Positions 17,120-25,213 of a stretch of DNA of 64,000 nucleotides are shown piece after piece. The stretch is taken from the NCBI RefSeq assembly GCF_028994775.1, contig NZ_JAJQMN010000002.1:372001-436000 (forward strand), read 5' to 3'. The translations under genes and the position numbers were made by a program. The notes under the pieces were generated by a model that did not search any database, was not told the DNA's origin, and saw only the letters and a program-made list of their open reading frames with translations. This stretch comes from Promicromonospora iranensis (GTDB lineage: Bacteria; Actinomycetota; Actinomycetes; Actinomycetales; Cellulomonadaceae). Every line of letters begins with the position of its first letter. The stretch's first letter is position 1.

Positions 17120-17695
17120 TCAGGCGAGACCGAGCTCTTCCAGGCCGTAGAGGTAGTGGTAAGGCACGCCCAGCGCCTCGATCTTCTCGCCGGCACCGGT
17201 CGCACGGTCCACGATCGTGGCGACGCCCAGCACCTCCGCGCCGGCGGCCCTGGCCGCCTCGATGGCGGTGATCGGCGAGCCCCCGGTCGTGGTGGTGTCC
17301 TCGACGACCACCACCTTGCGCCCGGCGATGTCCGGCCCTTCGATCTGGCGCTGCATGCCGTGCGCCTTCGCCGCCTTGCGCACCACGAACGCGTCCAGGT
17401 CCTGGCCGCGCGAGGCCGCCGCGTGCAGCAGCGCGTCGGCGATCGGGTCCGCGCCGAGGGTGAGCCCGCCGACGGCGTCGATCTCGGCGGTGCCCAGCCC
17501 GACCTCCTCGAGATGGTCCAGGAGCACGTGCCCGACGAGCGGTGCCGCCCGGTGGTGCAGCGTGATCCGGCGCAGGTCGACGTAGTAGTCGGCCTCCTTG
17601 CCGGAGGACAGGGTCACCTTGCCGTGCACCACGGCGAGCTCCTTGATGAGCTCGGCCAGCTGCTCGCGCGGGGTCGGGGAGAAGTCAGCGTTCAC
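17120..17695 (-). CDS. pyrE: Orotate phosphoribosyltransferase
   Basis: Transfers the phosphoribosyl group of PRPP to orotate, giving OMP in pyrimidine synthesis. The 191-residue product has the PRPP-binding motif VVVEDTTTTGGS (about residues 125-136), the flexible-loop lysines in VRKAAKAHG, and the N-terminal FSSGK-type segment LSSGKEADYYVD. Length and motifs are normal. The start is the GTG at 17695. It is downstream of an SDR gene on the same strand (28-bp gap), suggesting a two-gene transcript. Confidence 0.95.
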   Translation of the reverse strand: MNADFSPTPREQLAELIKELAVVHGKVTLSSGKEADYYVDLRRITLHHRAAPLVGHVLLDHLEEVGLGTAEIDAVGGLTLGADPIADALLHAAASRGQDLDAFVVRKAAKAHGMQRQIEGPDIAGRKVVVVEDTTTTGGSPITAIEAARAAGAEVLGVATIVDRATGAGEKIEALGVPYHYLYGLEELGLA

Positions 17696-17723
17696 GGTGC
17701 AAGGGTACGTGGCACGCCGTCAC

Positions 17724-18503
17724 TCAGCGGTACTTGCCGACGGCGCGGACGGCCCAGCGCGGCGCGGCCCGCAGCACGGCGGTAGCGACCTTGTAGCGCA
17801 CCGACGGCGTGGACAGGACGACGCCCCGGCGCGCGTCGGCCAGGGCGGTCCGGACCACGTACTCGGCGTCGAGCCAGCCCCACTCGGGCACGATCGCCGA
17901 CTCGGCGATACCGGCCCGTGCGTGGAACTCGGTGTGCGTGAAGCCTGGTGACAGCAGCGTCGCGGTCACGCCGGTGCCCTTGAGCTCGACCGCCAGCGAC
18001 TCGGTGAAGGTCCGCACGTACGCCTTCGCGGCGGCGTACGTGCCGCCCGCGGTGAGGGCGGCCACCGAGCCGACGTTGAGGATCGCGCCGCGGTCCCGTT
18101 CGAGCATCTGCCCGACGGCGGCATGCGTCAGCTCGACCACCGCCCTCACCATGACGTCGATCCCGCGGCGTTCCGTGGAGACGCGGCCCTCCGCGAAGCT
18201 CGCGCTCGTGGCGAACCCCGCGTTGTTGACGAGCAGGCCCACGGGGTGCAGGCCCTCCTCGCCCGGCCGGCCCCCGACGACGGCGAGGCGCCGCGCGACC
18301 CGCTCGACGTCTTCGGGCAGGGAGAGGTCCGCCGGGAGCACCTCGACCGCCACACCGTGGGTGGCACGGAGCTCCTCGGCGACCTGCTTCAGCCGTTCCT
18401 CGTTGCGGGCCACCAGCACCAGGTCGTGCCGGTCCGCCGCCAGCTGCCGCGCGAACTCGAGACCCAGGCCGGCGGACCCGCCGGTGATCAGTGCTGTGCT
18501 CAT
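17724..18503 (-). CDS. Short-chain dehydrogenase/reductase
   Basis: A 259-residue SDR enzyme. The N-terminus ALITGGSAGLG is the dinucleotide-binding glycine motif, NNAG (about residue 90) is present, and the catalytic Ser/Tyr/Lys triad appears as NVGSVAAL and YAAAKAY. The Arg after the first strand favours NADP(H). Members of this branch reduce or oxidise small hydrophobic carbonyl compounds; the substrate is unknown. It lies between tctA (10 bp past that gene's stop) and pyrE, all on the minus strand. Confidence 0.9.
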   Translation of the reverse strand: MSTALITGGSAGLGLEFARQLAADRHDLVLVARNEERLKQVAEELRATHGVAVEVLPADLSLPEDVERVARRLAVVGGRPGEEGLHPVGLLVNNAGFATSASFAEGRVSTERRGIDVMVRAVVELTHAAVGQMLERDRGAILNVGSVAALTAGGTYAAAKAYVRTFTESLAVELKGTGVTATLLSPGFTHTEFHARAGIAESAIVPEWGWLDAEYVVRTALADARRGVVLSTPSVRYKVATAVLRAAPRWAVRAVGKYR

Positions 18504-18512
18504 GGCGGCAGC

Positions 18513-20015
18513 CTAGGCTGCCGCACGCTCCCGGCGCTTGAGCCAGATGCCCACGGCCAGCAGCACCACGATCGCCGCGTACGCCGTGGCGGCGAACGGG
18601 CTGGTGACCAGGTAGCTCAGGTCGCCCTGGCTGATGGCGAGGGAGCGGCGCAGCCGGTCCTCCGCCATCGGGCCGAGGATCATGCCGACCACCAGGGGCG
18701 CCACGGGGTACCCGTACCGTCGCATGAAGAACCCCGCCAGACCGATGAGCACCAGCAGCAGCACGTCGACGGGCGAGAAGTTCAGCGCGTACGAACCGAG
18801 CGCGCCGAACAGGATGATGCCCGCGTACAGGTAGTGCCGCGGGATGCGCAGCACGCGCACCCACATGCCGACGAGCGGCAGGTTCAGGACCACGAGCATG
18901 AGATTGCCGAGGTACAGGCTCGCGACGAGCGCCCACACGAGCGCGGACTCGTTCTGCAGCAGCATCGGGCCGGGCTGGATGCCGTAGGACTGGAAGGCGA
19001 CGATCATGATCGCCGCGGTCGCCGTCGTGGGCAGGCCGAGCGTGAGCAGGGGGACCAGCACACCTGCCGCCGCGGCGTTGTTCGCCGCCTCCGGACCCGC
19101 CACACCCTCGATGGCGCCCTTGCCGAACTCCTTGCGCCGTTCCTTGCCGGCGAGCCGGCGTTCGGAGGCGTAGGAGAGGAAGGTGGCGACGTCGGCCCCG
19201 CCGGCGGGGATGGTGCCGACCGGGAACCCGATGGCGGCGCCCCGCAGCCACGGCTTCCAGGAGCGCCGCCAGTCGTCGCGCTTCATCCAGGTGCGCCAGC
19301 CCTTCTCGACGGGGATCACCTGGATCTTCCCGTGCCGCATCCGGGATCCCACGTACAGGGCCTCACCGACGGCGAACAGCCCGACGGCGACGACGACGAC
19401 GTCGATCCCGTCCGCGAGGTTGGGCACGCCGAACGTGAAGCGCTGCTGGCCGGTCAGGGTGTCGGTGCCGACCAGCCCGAGGAACAGGCCGAGCGAGAGC
19501 GAGGCGAGGCCGCGCGGCACCGACGAGCCGAGCAGGGCGCCCACGGTGACGAACGCGACCACCATCAGGGCGAAGTAGTCCGGCTCGCCGAGCTGGACGG
19601 CCAGCCGGGCGACGACCGGCGCCATGAACGTGAGCGCCACCGTGGCGAGCGTGCCCGCCACGAACGAGCCGATGGCGGCAGTGGCGAGCGCCGCCGCCCC
19701 GCGCCCGGCACGCGCCATCTTGTTGCCCTCGATCGCCGTGACGATCGACGCCGACTCACCGGGCGTGTTGAGCAGGATCGACGTCGTGGACCCGCCGTAC
19801 ATGCCGCCGTAGTAGATGCCGGCGAAGACGATGATCGCCGCCGTCGGCTCCAGGGAGTAGGTCAGCGGCAGGAGCAGGGCGATCGTCATGGCCGGGCCGA
19901 TGCCCGGCAGCACGCCGACCGCGGTCCCGATGAACACGCCGAACAGCGCCCACAGCAGGTACACGGGGTGCAGCACGGTGGCGAACCCCTCGAGCAGTGC
20001 GGAGAAGTTATCCAC
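18513..20015 (-). CDS. tctA: Tripartite tricarboxylate transporter, large permease TctA
   Basis: A 500-residue membrane protein with about 12 helices, the translocating subunit of a sodium-coupled TTT importer. It has the family motifs [11 protein letters not shown] (about residue 34), [19 protein letters not shown], and the second half-repeat [14 protein letters not shown] with [12 protein letters not shown]. The start is taken at the GTG at 20015, which lies inside the end of tctB (8-bp overlap); the frame is open to 20126 but that portion is a shadow of tctB. It is third in the tctC-tctB-tctA operon. Confidence 0.93.
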   Translation of the reverse strand: MDNFSALLEGFATVLHPVYLLWALFGVFIGTAVGVLPGIGPAMTIALLLPLTYSLEPTAAIIVFAGIYYGGMYGGSTTSILLNTPGESASIVTAIEGNKMARAGRGAAALATAAIGSFVAGTLATVALTFMAPVVARLAVQLGEPDYFALMVVAFVTVGALLGSSVPRGLASLSLGLFLGLVGTDTLTGQQRFTFGVPNLADGIDVVVVAVGLFAVGEALYVGSRMRHGKIQVIPVEKGWRTWMKRDDWRRSWKPWLRGAAIGFPVGTIPAGGADVATFLSYASERRLAGKERRKEFGKGAIEGVAGPEAANNAAAAGVLVPLLTLGLPTTATAAIMIVAFQSYGIQPGPMLLQNESALVWALVASLYLGNLMLVVLNLPLVGMWVRVLRIPRHYLYAGIILFGALGSYALNFSPVDVLLLVLIGLAGFFMRRYGYPVAPLVVGMILGPMAEDRLRRSLAISQGDLSYLVTSPFAATAYAAIVVLLAVGIWLKRRERAAA

Positions 20016-20613
20016 GGAGGAACGGCACCCCTTCCAGGAGCGGGCCGGCCGGGAGCGAGAGCCCCAGCAGCCCGCCGAAGACCACTTGGACGACCAGGCC
20101 CAGCACGAGCCCGGCGAGGGCGGCACGCCACCACGGACGCGCCCCCAGGATCACCGCGGCACCGCCGAACAGGATCGCCGCGGCGAACGGCCAGCCGATG
20201 ACGTTGATCGCGAACACGTGGACGACCAGGGTGATCACGAGCAGCACCACCGTCAGCCAGTCGGTCCGGACGGTGGGGTCGACGTCCTCGCCGCCCTCCT
20301 CCTCACCTGCCCGGCCGCTCAGGACCAGCGCGACCAGCACCACCCCAGCGGCGACGAGCATGCCGCCCACGAGGTAGGGGAAGGCCCGCGGACCGAGCGT
20401 GTTGGCCGAGCCCGGCACCGTGATACTCCCGGCGGCCACCAGCACGTACACCCCGAGGGCGGCGGTGGCCAGGGCCAGCACGAGCTCGCCCCACCGGCGG
20501 CGCGGCCGCTCCGCCGGCCCCTGCTGGAGGGTGTCCGACGTCGGAGGGCCGGTCTCCGTCGTCGGCTCACCCGGTTCGGTGGGCGCCTCGGGCGCCGCGT
20601 CGTCGGGCCTCAC
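20008..20613 (-). CDS. tctB: Tripartite tricarboxylate transporter, small subunit TctB
   Basis: A 201-residue membrane protein with a disordered Pro/Glu/Thr-rich N-terminal tail (about 1-35) and four hydrophobic helices, as expected of the small TctB subunit, which supports TctA. Sequence conservation in this family is low, so identification rests on topology, length and location between tctC and tctA. The GTG start overlaps the tctC stop (GTGA) and the end overlaps the tctA start, showing translational coupling of all three. Confidence 0.88.
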   Translation of the reverse strand: MRPDDAAPEAPTEPGEPTTETGPPTSDTLQQGPAERPRRRWGELVLALATAALGVYVLVAAGSITVPGSANTLGPRAFPYLVGGMLVAAGVVLVALVLSGRAGEEEGGEDVDPTVRTDWLTVVLLVITLVVHVFAINVIGWPFAAAILFGGAAVILGARPWWRAALAGLVLGLVVQVVFGGLLGLSLPAGPLLEGVPFLRG

Positions 20614-21614
20614 CGGACGAGACCGATGTCCCGCAGCACCACCTGGATCTCCGCGATGTTCTCGTCGAGGTACGCGTCGAACTCGTCACCGGCGAGGAAG
20701 GCGTCGTCCCAGTCCTTCTCCTCCAGCGTCGCCTGCCACGCGTCGGACTCGGCGAGCTCCGTGACGGCAGTGGTCAGCGCCTCCTTCTCGGCCTCGTCGA
20801 TCGTGCCGGGAGCGACCACACCGCGCCAGTTCGTCAGGACCACGTCGTAGCCCGCCTCGGTCAGGGTCGGCGTGTCCGGGAGAGCATCGACGCGCTCCTC
20901 GCCGGAGACCGCGAGCGCCCGCAGCTCACCCGCCTGCACCTGCTCCGCGTACTCGCTGATACCCGAGATGCCCGCGTTCACGTTGTTGCCGAGCAGCGCC
21001 GCCAGCGACTCGCCGCCGCCCGAGTAGGCGATGTAGTTCAGCTTGTTCACGATGTGCTCCGAGGGCATGCCCGCGGCCTGGAGCAGCATGCCCGCGAGGA
21101 TGTGGTCCGTGCCGCCGGCGGACCCGCCGGTGATCGACACGTCCTTGCCGTTCGTCTTGATGTCCTCGACGAGGTCGTCGATGGTCTCGTAGGGCGACTC
21201 CGCCGGGACCACGATGACCTCCTGCTCCTCGGTCAGGCGCGCGATCGGCGTCGTGTCCTCGATCCGGGCCTGGGACTCGTTGGTCTCGACGGCACCCACC
21301 ATGACCAGACCCATCACCAGGAGCGTGTTCGGGTCGGTGGCGTTGGCGATGTTCGCCAGGCCCACGGTGCCGCCCGCGCCGTCGACGTTCGTCACCGTCG
21401 CGGTGCCGACCAGGCCCTCCTCCTGCATGTCCGCCTGCATCGAGCGGCCGGTGAGGTCCCAGCCGCCGCCCGGCCCCGCGGGAACCACGATGCTGAGCTC
21501 GTCGATGGCCGCGTCGCTGCCGCCGCCACCGTTCGCCTCCAGGCTGGAGCAGCCCGCCAGGGCGAGTGCCAGGACGATCCCGACGGGGGCAGCCCCGGTT
21601 CGGATGATGCGCAT
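20610..21614 (-). CDS. tctC: Tripartite tricarboxylate transporter substrate-binding lipoprotein TctC
   Basis: A 334-residue extracytoplasmic binding protein with a lipoprotein signal (lipobox LAGC, Cys about residue 23). The mature part has the Bug/TctC family signatures IVVPAGPGGGWDLTGR, the carboxylate-binding GSAGGTDHI segment and NYIAYSGGGE. The substrate is probably a di- or tricarboxylate. AAAGGAG precedes the ATG at 21614. It heads the tct operon and is divergent from a CitA/DcuS-type two-component pair across a 207-bp region with direct repeats at 21723 and 21741, so substrate-induced control is likely. Confidence 0.93.
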   Translation of the reverse strand: MRIIRTGAAPVGIVLALALAGCSSLEANGGGGSDAAIDELSIVVPAGPGGGWDLTGRSMQADMQEEGLVGTATVTNVDGAGGTVGLANIANATDPNTLLVMGLVMVGAVETNESQARIEDTTPIARLTEEQEVIVVPAESPYETIDDLVEDIKTNGKDVSITGGSAGGTDHILAGMLLQAAGMPSEHIVNKLNYIAYSGGGESLAALLGNNVNAGISGISEYAEQVQAGELRALAVSGEERVDALPDTPTLTEAGYDVVLTNWRGVVAPGTIDEAEKEALTTAVTELAESDAWQATLEEKDWDDAFLAGDEFDAYLDENIAEIQVVLRDIGLVR

Positions 21615-21722
21615 GTCTTCTCCTTTGAGTGAATGCGGCAGATGCGGGTACCCGGGCCGGCTGCGTTGCCGGCCCTCGGTCCGTCTCGGCGCGAGCGTAG
21701 GGAGCGGCCACCCCGCGGGCCC

Positions 21723-21751
21723 GGTTGTGGTCGCAACGAAGGTTGTGGTCG
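21723..21751. promoter_or_regulatory. Direct repeat GGTTGTGGTCG, candidate response-regulator site
   Basis: An 11-bp sequence occurs exactly twice (21723-21733 and 21741-21751), 18 bp apart start to start, in the divergent region between tctC and the histidine kinase gene. Spacing near two helical turns suits a dimeric response regulator. Binding by the neighbouring regulator is inferred. Confidence 0.45.
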
Positions 21752-21821
21752 TTTTGATCGCGGCCTCCCGGCTACCGCACCTGCCCTCACGCGGTGCACA
21801 CTGGCGTCCGTGAGAAGAGCG

Positions 21822-23141
21822 ATGACGCTCCGGGCGCAGCTGCTGGTCCTGCAGGTCGTCATCGTGCTCGTGCTCGTGTGCACCACCGGGTTCGTGGCCG
21901 TCGCCCTGCAGGAGCGACAGCTCCGTGAGGCCTACGTCGACCGGATGGCCGGGGTGGCGCAGTCGGTCGCGCGCCTGCCCGCCATCCACGACGCCTTCGA
22001 CGACGACGACCCCTCCGCCACGATCCAGCCGATCGCCGAGGTCATCCGCGAGGCGTCCGGCGTGACGTACGTGGTCGTCACCGACGAGCACGGCGTCCGG
22101 TACTCCCACCCCGACCCGCAGCAGATCGGGCAACCCGTCTCCACCGACCCCTCCGTGCCGCTGTCCGGACAGATCTGGACCGGCACCCAGACCGGGACGC
22201 TCGGCACGTCCTGGCGCGTCAAGGTCCCGGTCTTCGGCGACGCCGCCGACGACGCCTCACCCGCCCCCGTCATCGGCACCGCCAGCGTCGGCATCCTCGA
22301 GTCCGAGCTGCGCGCCGACCTGACCGAGGACCTCGGCTGGCTGCTCGCGGCGCTCGCGGCCGCCGCGGCGGTGGGCGTGCTGTGCGCGGCGTGGGTGACC
22401 CGCCTGGTCCGTCGCCGGATCTACCTGCTGGAGCCGGAGGACATCGCGGGCCTCCTGGAGACCCGCGGCCTCACCGACGCACTGCGCTCCCAGTCGCACG
22501 AGTTCGCCAACACCGTGCACGTGATCTCGGGGCTGCTGGAGCTGGGCCGTACCGAGGAGGCGGTCGCGTTCATCGAGCGGTCGGGCTACGGCGGACTGCT
22601 CACGGCGTCGGCGGTCGCACCGGGCGTGCGGTCCCCCGAGCTCGCGGCCCTGCTCCTGGTCAAGGCGATCACGGCGCGTGAGCGCGGCGTCACGCTCGAC
22701 GTCGACGACGCGTCCGCCCTCGACCCGCCGACCACACCGGACGCCTCGTCCCTGCACACGGACGCGCTCGTCGTGCTCGGGAACCTGATCGACAACGCGG
22801 TCGACGCGGCTGCCCCGGAGGGTCGGGTCCGCGTGCTGCTGCACGCGGACGGCACGCACCTGCGCCTGCGGGTGGACGACGACGGCCCCGGCGTACCGGC
22901 CAACCTGCACCACCAGGTGTTCAAGGCAGGGTTCTCCACCAAGGTGCCCGGCGACCGGGAGCACAGCCGTGGCATCGGTCTGGCGCTGGTCAGACGGGTC
23001 GTGGACCGGCGCGACGGCGAGGTGGTCATCGGCACCGGCGACCTCGGCGGGGCGCGGATGACCGTCGAGCTGCCCGTACCGGTGTCCGCGTCAGGCGGGC
23101 GCCTCCGAGCGGCTGCCGGCGCGGGCGAGGCGGCACCATGA
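21822..23141 (+). CDS. CitA/DcuS-family sensor histidine kinase
   Basis: A 439-residue membrane kinase: first helix about 6-28, an extracytoplasmic PAS-like (PDC) sensor domain about 30-165 containing YVVVTDEHGVRYSHPDP, a second helix about 170-195, then a kinase core whose phospho-acceptor His lies in SQSHEFANTVHVISG (His about 226), the form specific to CitA/DcuS kinases. The ATPase has NLIDNAVDAA, DDDGPGVP and RGIGLALVRR. Notably no cytosolic PAS domain is evident between the helix and the His. GAGAAG precedes the ATG at 21822; a GTG at 21810 is an alternative. The end overlaps the response regulator gene (ATGA). It probably senses the carboxylate imported by TctABC. Confidence 0.9.
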   Translation: MTLRAQLLVLQVVIVLVLVCTTGFVAVALQERQLREAYVDRMAGVAQSVARLPAIHDAFDDDDPSATIQPIAEVIREASGVTYVVVTDEHGVRYSHPDPQQIGQPVSTDPSVPLSGQIWTGTQTGTLGTSWRVKVPVFGDAADDASPAPVIGTASVGILESELRADLTEDLGWLLAALAAAAAVGVLCAAWVTRLVRRRIYLLEPEDIAGLLETRGLTDALRSQSHEFANTVHVISGLLELGRTEEAVAFIERSGYGGLLTASAVAPGVRSPELAALLLVKAITARERGVTLDVDDASALDPPTTPDASSLHTDALVVLGNLIDNAVDAAAPEGRVRVLLHADGTHLRLRVDDDGPGVPANLHHQVFKAGFSTKVPGDREHSRGIGLALVRRVVDRRDGEVVIGTGDLGGARMTVELPVPVSASGGRLRAAAGAGEAAP

Positions 23142-23827
23142 CCGAGCAGGCACGGACGCTCATCGTCGAGGACGACCCGACCGTCGCCGTCGTGCACCGG
23201 GGTTTCGTGGAGGGCCACCCGCGGTTCGTGGTGGTGGGCGAGGCCCGGAACGGCGCGGACGCGCTGCGCCTGGCGTCCGCGCTGCGACCCGACCTCGTGC
23301 TGCTCGACCTGCACCTGCCGGACATCGGCGGTCTCGACGTGCTCCGGCGGCTGCGGCTGCTGCCGGGTCCGCCCGTCGACGTCGTCGCGACGACCGCCGC
23401 ACGCGAGCTCGACAGCGTGCGGCAGGCGATGGCCGGGGGTGTGCTCGCGTACCTGGTCAAGCCGTTCACGTCCGCCGCTCTGCGTGAGCGGCTCGACGAG
23501 GTGTGGCAGCGGCGCGAGGACGTCCGGCGCGCGCAGACCACCCTCGACCAGGACGAGGTGGACCAGCTCCTGGCCGGGCCGCGGTCCGCGACCACGCTGC
23601 CGCCCAAGGGCCTGTCCGAGCGGAGCCGCACCCTCGTGCAGGAGGCACTGACACGGCTGTGCGGCCCGGCCGACGACGCCTCGGCGGCCGAGGTCGCCGA
23701 GGCGGTCGGGATGTCACGGGTCAGCGCCCGCCGCTACCTGGAGCACCTGGTCACAGAGGGCCACGCCCGGGTCAGCCCGCGCTACGGGGCGACGGGCCGC
23801 CCGGAGAACCGCTACCGCCCGATCTGA
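23138..23827 (+). CDS. CitB/DcuR-family response regulator
   Basis: A 229-residue regulator: receiver domain (about 6-125) with the acidic pocket VEDDP, phospho-acceptor Asp in LVLLDLHLP (about residue 55) and Lys in LVKPF, then a C-terminal winged-helix/HTH with SAAEVAEAVGMSRVSARRYL (about 185-205), typical of the CitB branch. The start overlaps the kinase stop by 4 bp. It is likely the activator of the divergent tctCBA operon, given the orientation and the direct repeats between them. Confidence 0.92.
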   Translation: MTEQARTLIVEDDPTVAVVHRGFVEGHPRFVVVGEARNGADALRLASALRPDLVLLDLHLPDIGGLDVLRRLRLLPGPPVDVVATTAARELDSVRQAMAGGVLAYLVKPFTSAALRERLDEVWQRREDVRRAQTTLDQDEVDQLLAGPRSATTLPPKGLSERSRTLVQEALTRLCGPADDASAAEVAEAVGMSRVSARRYLEHLVTEGHARVSPRYGATGRPENRYRPI

Positions 23828-23886
23828 CCCACCGTGGGCACGGGCCGTCGCACCGCTCTGTGGAAGCAGATCTCCGGCGGGAGCGA

Positions 23887-24318
23887 TCAGACCGGAGCAG
23901 CGAGCGGGTCCGCCGTCGGCTGGACCGGGCCGTTCACCGTGTCGTACGCGAAGCCCTCGCGGACCCAGTACTCGAAGCCACCGATCATCTCCTTGACCTC
24001 GTAACCGAGCTTCGCGAACTCGAGCGCGGCCTTGGTCGCCGCGTTGCAGCCCGGGCCCCAGCAGTAGGTCACGACGGGCTTGTCCCGGTCGATGGCCTGC
24101 TCGGCGCGCAGCCGCACCTTGCCGCTGGGCAGGTGCACCGCGCCGGGCACGTGGCCCTGGTCCCACGACTCCTGGGAGCGGACGTCGACCAGGGTGAACG
24201 GGGCGTCCGCCGCGTCCTTCCCGTCGAGCGCGACGTGGACGTCGGCGACATCTGTCTCGAAGGCGAGCCGCCCGGCGAAGTGCGCGACGGCGGCGGAGGT
24301 GTCCTGAGAGGTCGTCAT
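23887..24318 (-). CDS. Rhodanese-like protein
   Basis: A 143-residue single rhodanese domain. It has the N-terminal FTLVDVRS (CH2A) strand, the HVPGAVHLP motif, and an active-site loop YCWGPGCNAATKAA whose first Cys is at the catalytic position, and ends with the GGFEYWVREG (CH2B) segment. Such proteins carry or transfer sulfane sulfur; the acceptor is unknown. The ATG at 24318 gives MTTSQDTS and is preferred over an in-frame ATG at 24372. It is convergent with the response regulator gene and appears to be transcribed alone. Confidence 0.88.
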   Translation of the reverse strand: MTTSQDTSAAVAHFAGRLAFETDVADVHVALDGKDAADAPFTLVDVRSQESWDQGHVPGAVHLPSGKVRLRAEQAIDRDKPVVTYCWGPGCNAATKAALEFAKLGYEVKEMIGGFEYWVREGFAYDTVNGPVQPTADPLAAPV

Positions 24319-24442
24319 GGGCCGAGTGTGCGGACGCGATGGCGTCGGCGACAAGAGGGCGGACCCCCACATTCTCTGAAACGTGCGTAAGCCGCGCTAC
24401 GCCCAGCGCCGGGGAGGGTCCATGCGCGCGGGTTGTTGTAGG

Positions 24443-25120
24443 TCAGTCCGTCACCGCATCGTGCAGGAACCGGACGACCCTGCGCGCGCGGAACATCAGC
24501 GCGTAACCGATCGCGATCACGTGACCCACCACCCGCATCGTCTCGTTGACCGCGCCCTCGAGCAGGGTGTCCTCGTCGTCGACCACACCGTCCCGGGCCG
24601 ATCTCAGGCTGAGGATCCTCGCGCGGTCGTCCGGGCCCAGGCCCTCGAGGAGCTTCGGCACCGTCGACAGCGACTGCGCGAAGGGAGCGTTGTGCAGGAG
24701 GACCGGCTTGATGATGTCCTCGGGGTCGAGGAACTTGCCGGCGATGATGATGACGGCGACGACCGAGCGGCGTCGGGCGAACGCCGCGAGAACCGCGCCG
24801 GCTCCCGCGGAAGCACCCATGAGCGCGACGCGCTCCCCGCGCTGCTCGTAGCGCTCGATCATCTCGTCGAGCCGGTCCAGCCGGTCCTGGAACGACGCGT
24901 CCGAGGACCAGCGGACGCGGAACATGGTGGTGCGCACGCCGAGGGCACGCCACGTGCGCAGCGCCTCGCGCTGGAGGTGCACCAGGGGCGGCAGCCGGTC
25001 GCCGAGCCCGGGCACGAAGATCACGCGGATCGGCGCCTTCCCAGCAACCCCGACCACGCGCCGGGCGGCGGCGTCGAGCCCCGGGAGATCACTGTCGCCG
25101 CTGGTCGTCTGCTCGCTCAT
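24443..25120 (-). CDS. Alpha/beta-hydrolase-like protein
   Basis: A 225-residue soluble protein with an alpha/beta-hydrolase pattern: the strand RVIFVPGLGD, then a nucleophile elbow GASAGAG (Ser about residue 119) following VALMGA. A hydrophobic strand VVAVIIIAGKF follows. The expected acidic residue and His are not obvious: SARDGVVDDED could hold the Asp and GHVIAIGY the His. Substrate unknown. It starts at an ATG at 25120 and precedes the rhodanese gene by 124 bp on the same strand. Confidence 0.65.
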   Translation of the reverse strand: MSEQTTSGDSDLPGLDAAARRVVGVAGKAPIRVIFVPGLGDRLPPLVHLQREALRTWRALGVRTTMFRVRWSSDASFQDRLDRLDEMIERYEQRGERVALMGASAGAGAVLAAFARRRSVVAVIIIAGKFLDPEDIIKPVLLHNAPFAQSLSTVPKLLEGLGPDDRARILSLRSARDGVVDDEDTLLEGAVNETMRVVGHVIAIGYALMFRARRVVRFLHDAVTD

Positions 25121-25213
25121 GTCGCGCAGAGGCTACACGCATCGTGCGCCGGCAGACCCGCAGGTCACCGGGGTGGCCTGGGGGTCCGGCACTCGGACCG
25201 AGCTACGGCAGCG

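Noticed and set aside
18123-20201. Plus-strand open frame of about 690 codons
   Set aside because: Antisense to the SDR and tctA genes; no recognisable motif.
25121-25213. Search for a tRNA or small RNA in short gaps between genes
   Set aside because: No cloverleaf, no GGTTCGAATC-like T-loop and no terminator-flanked unit was seen.
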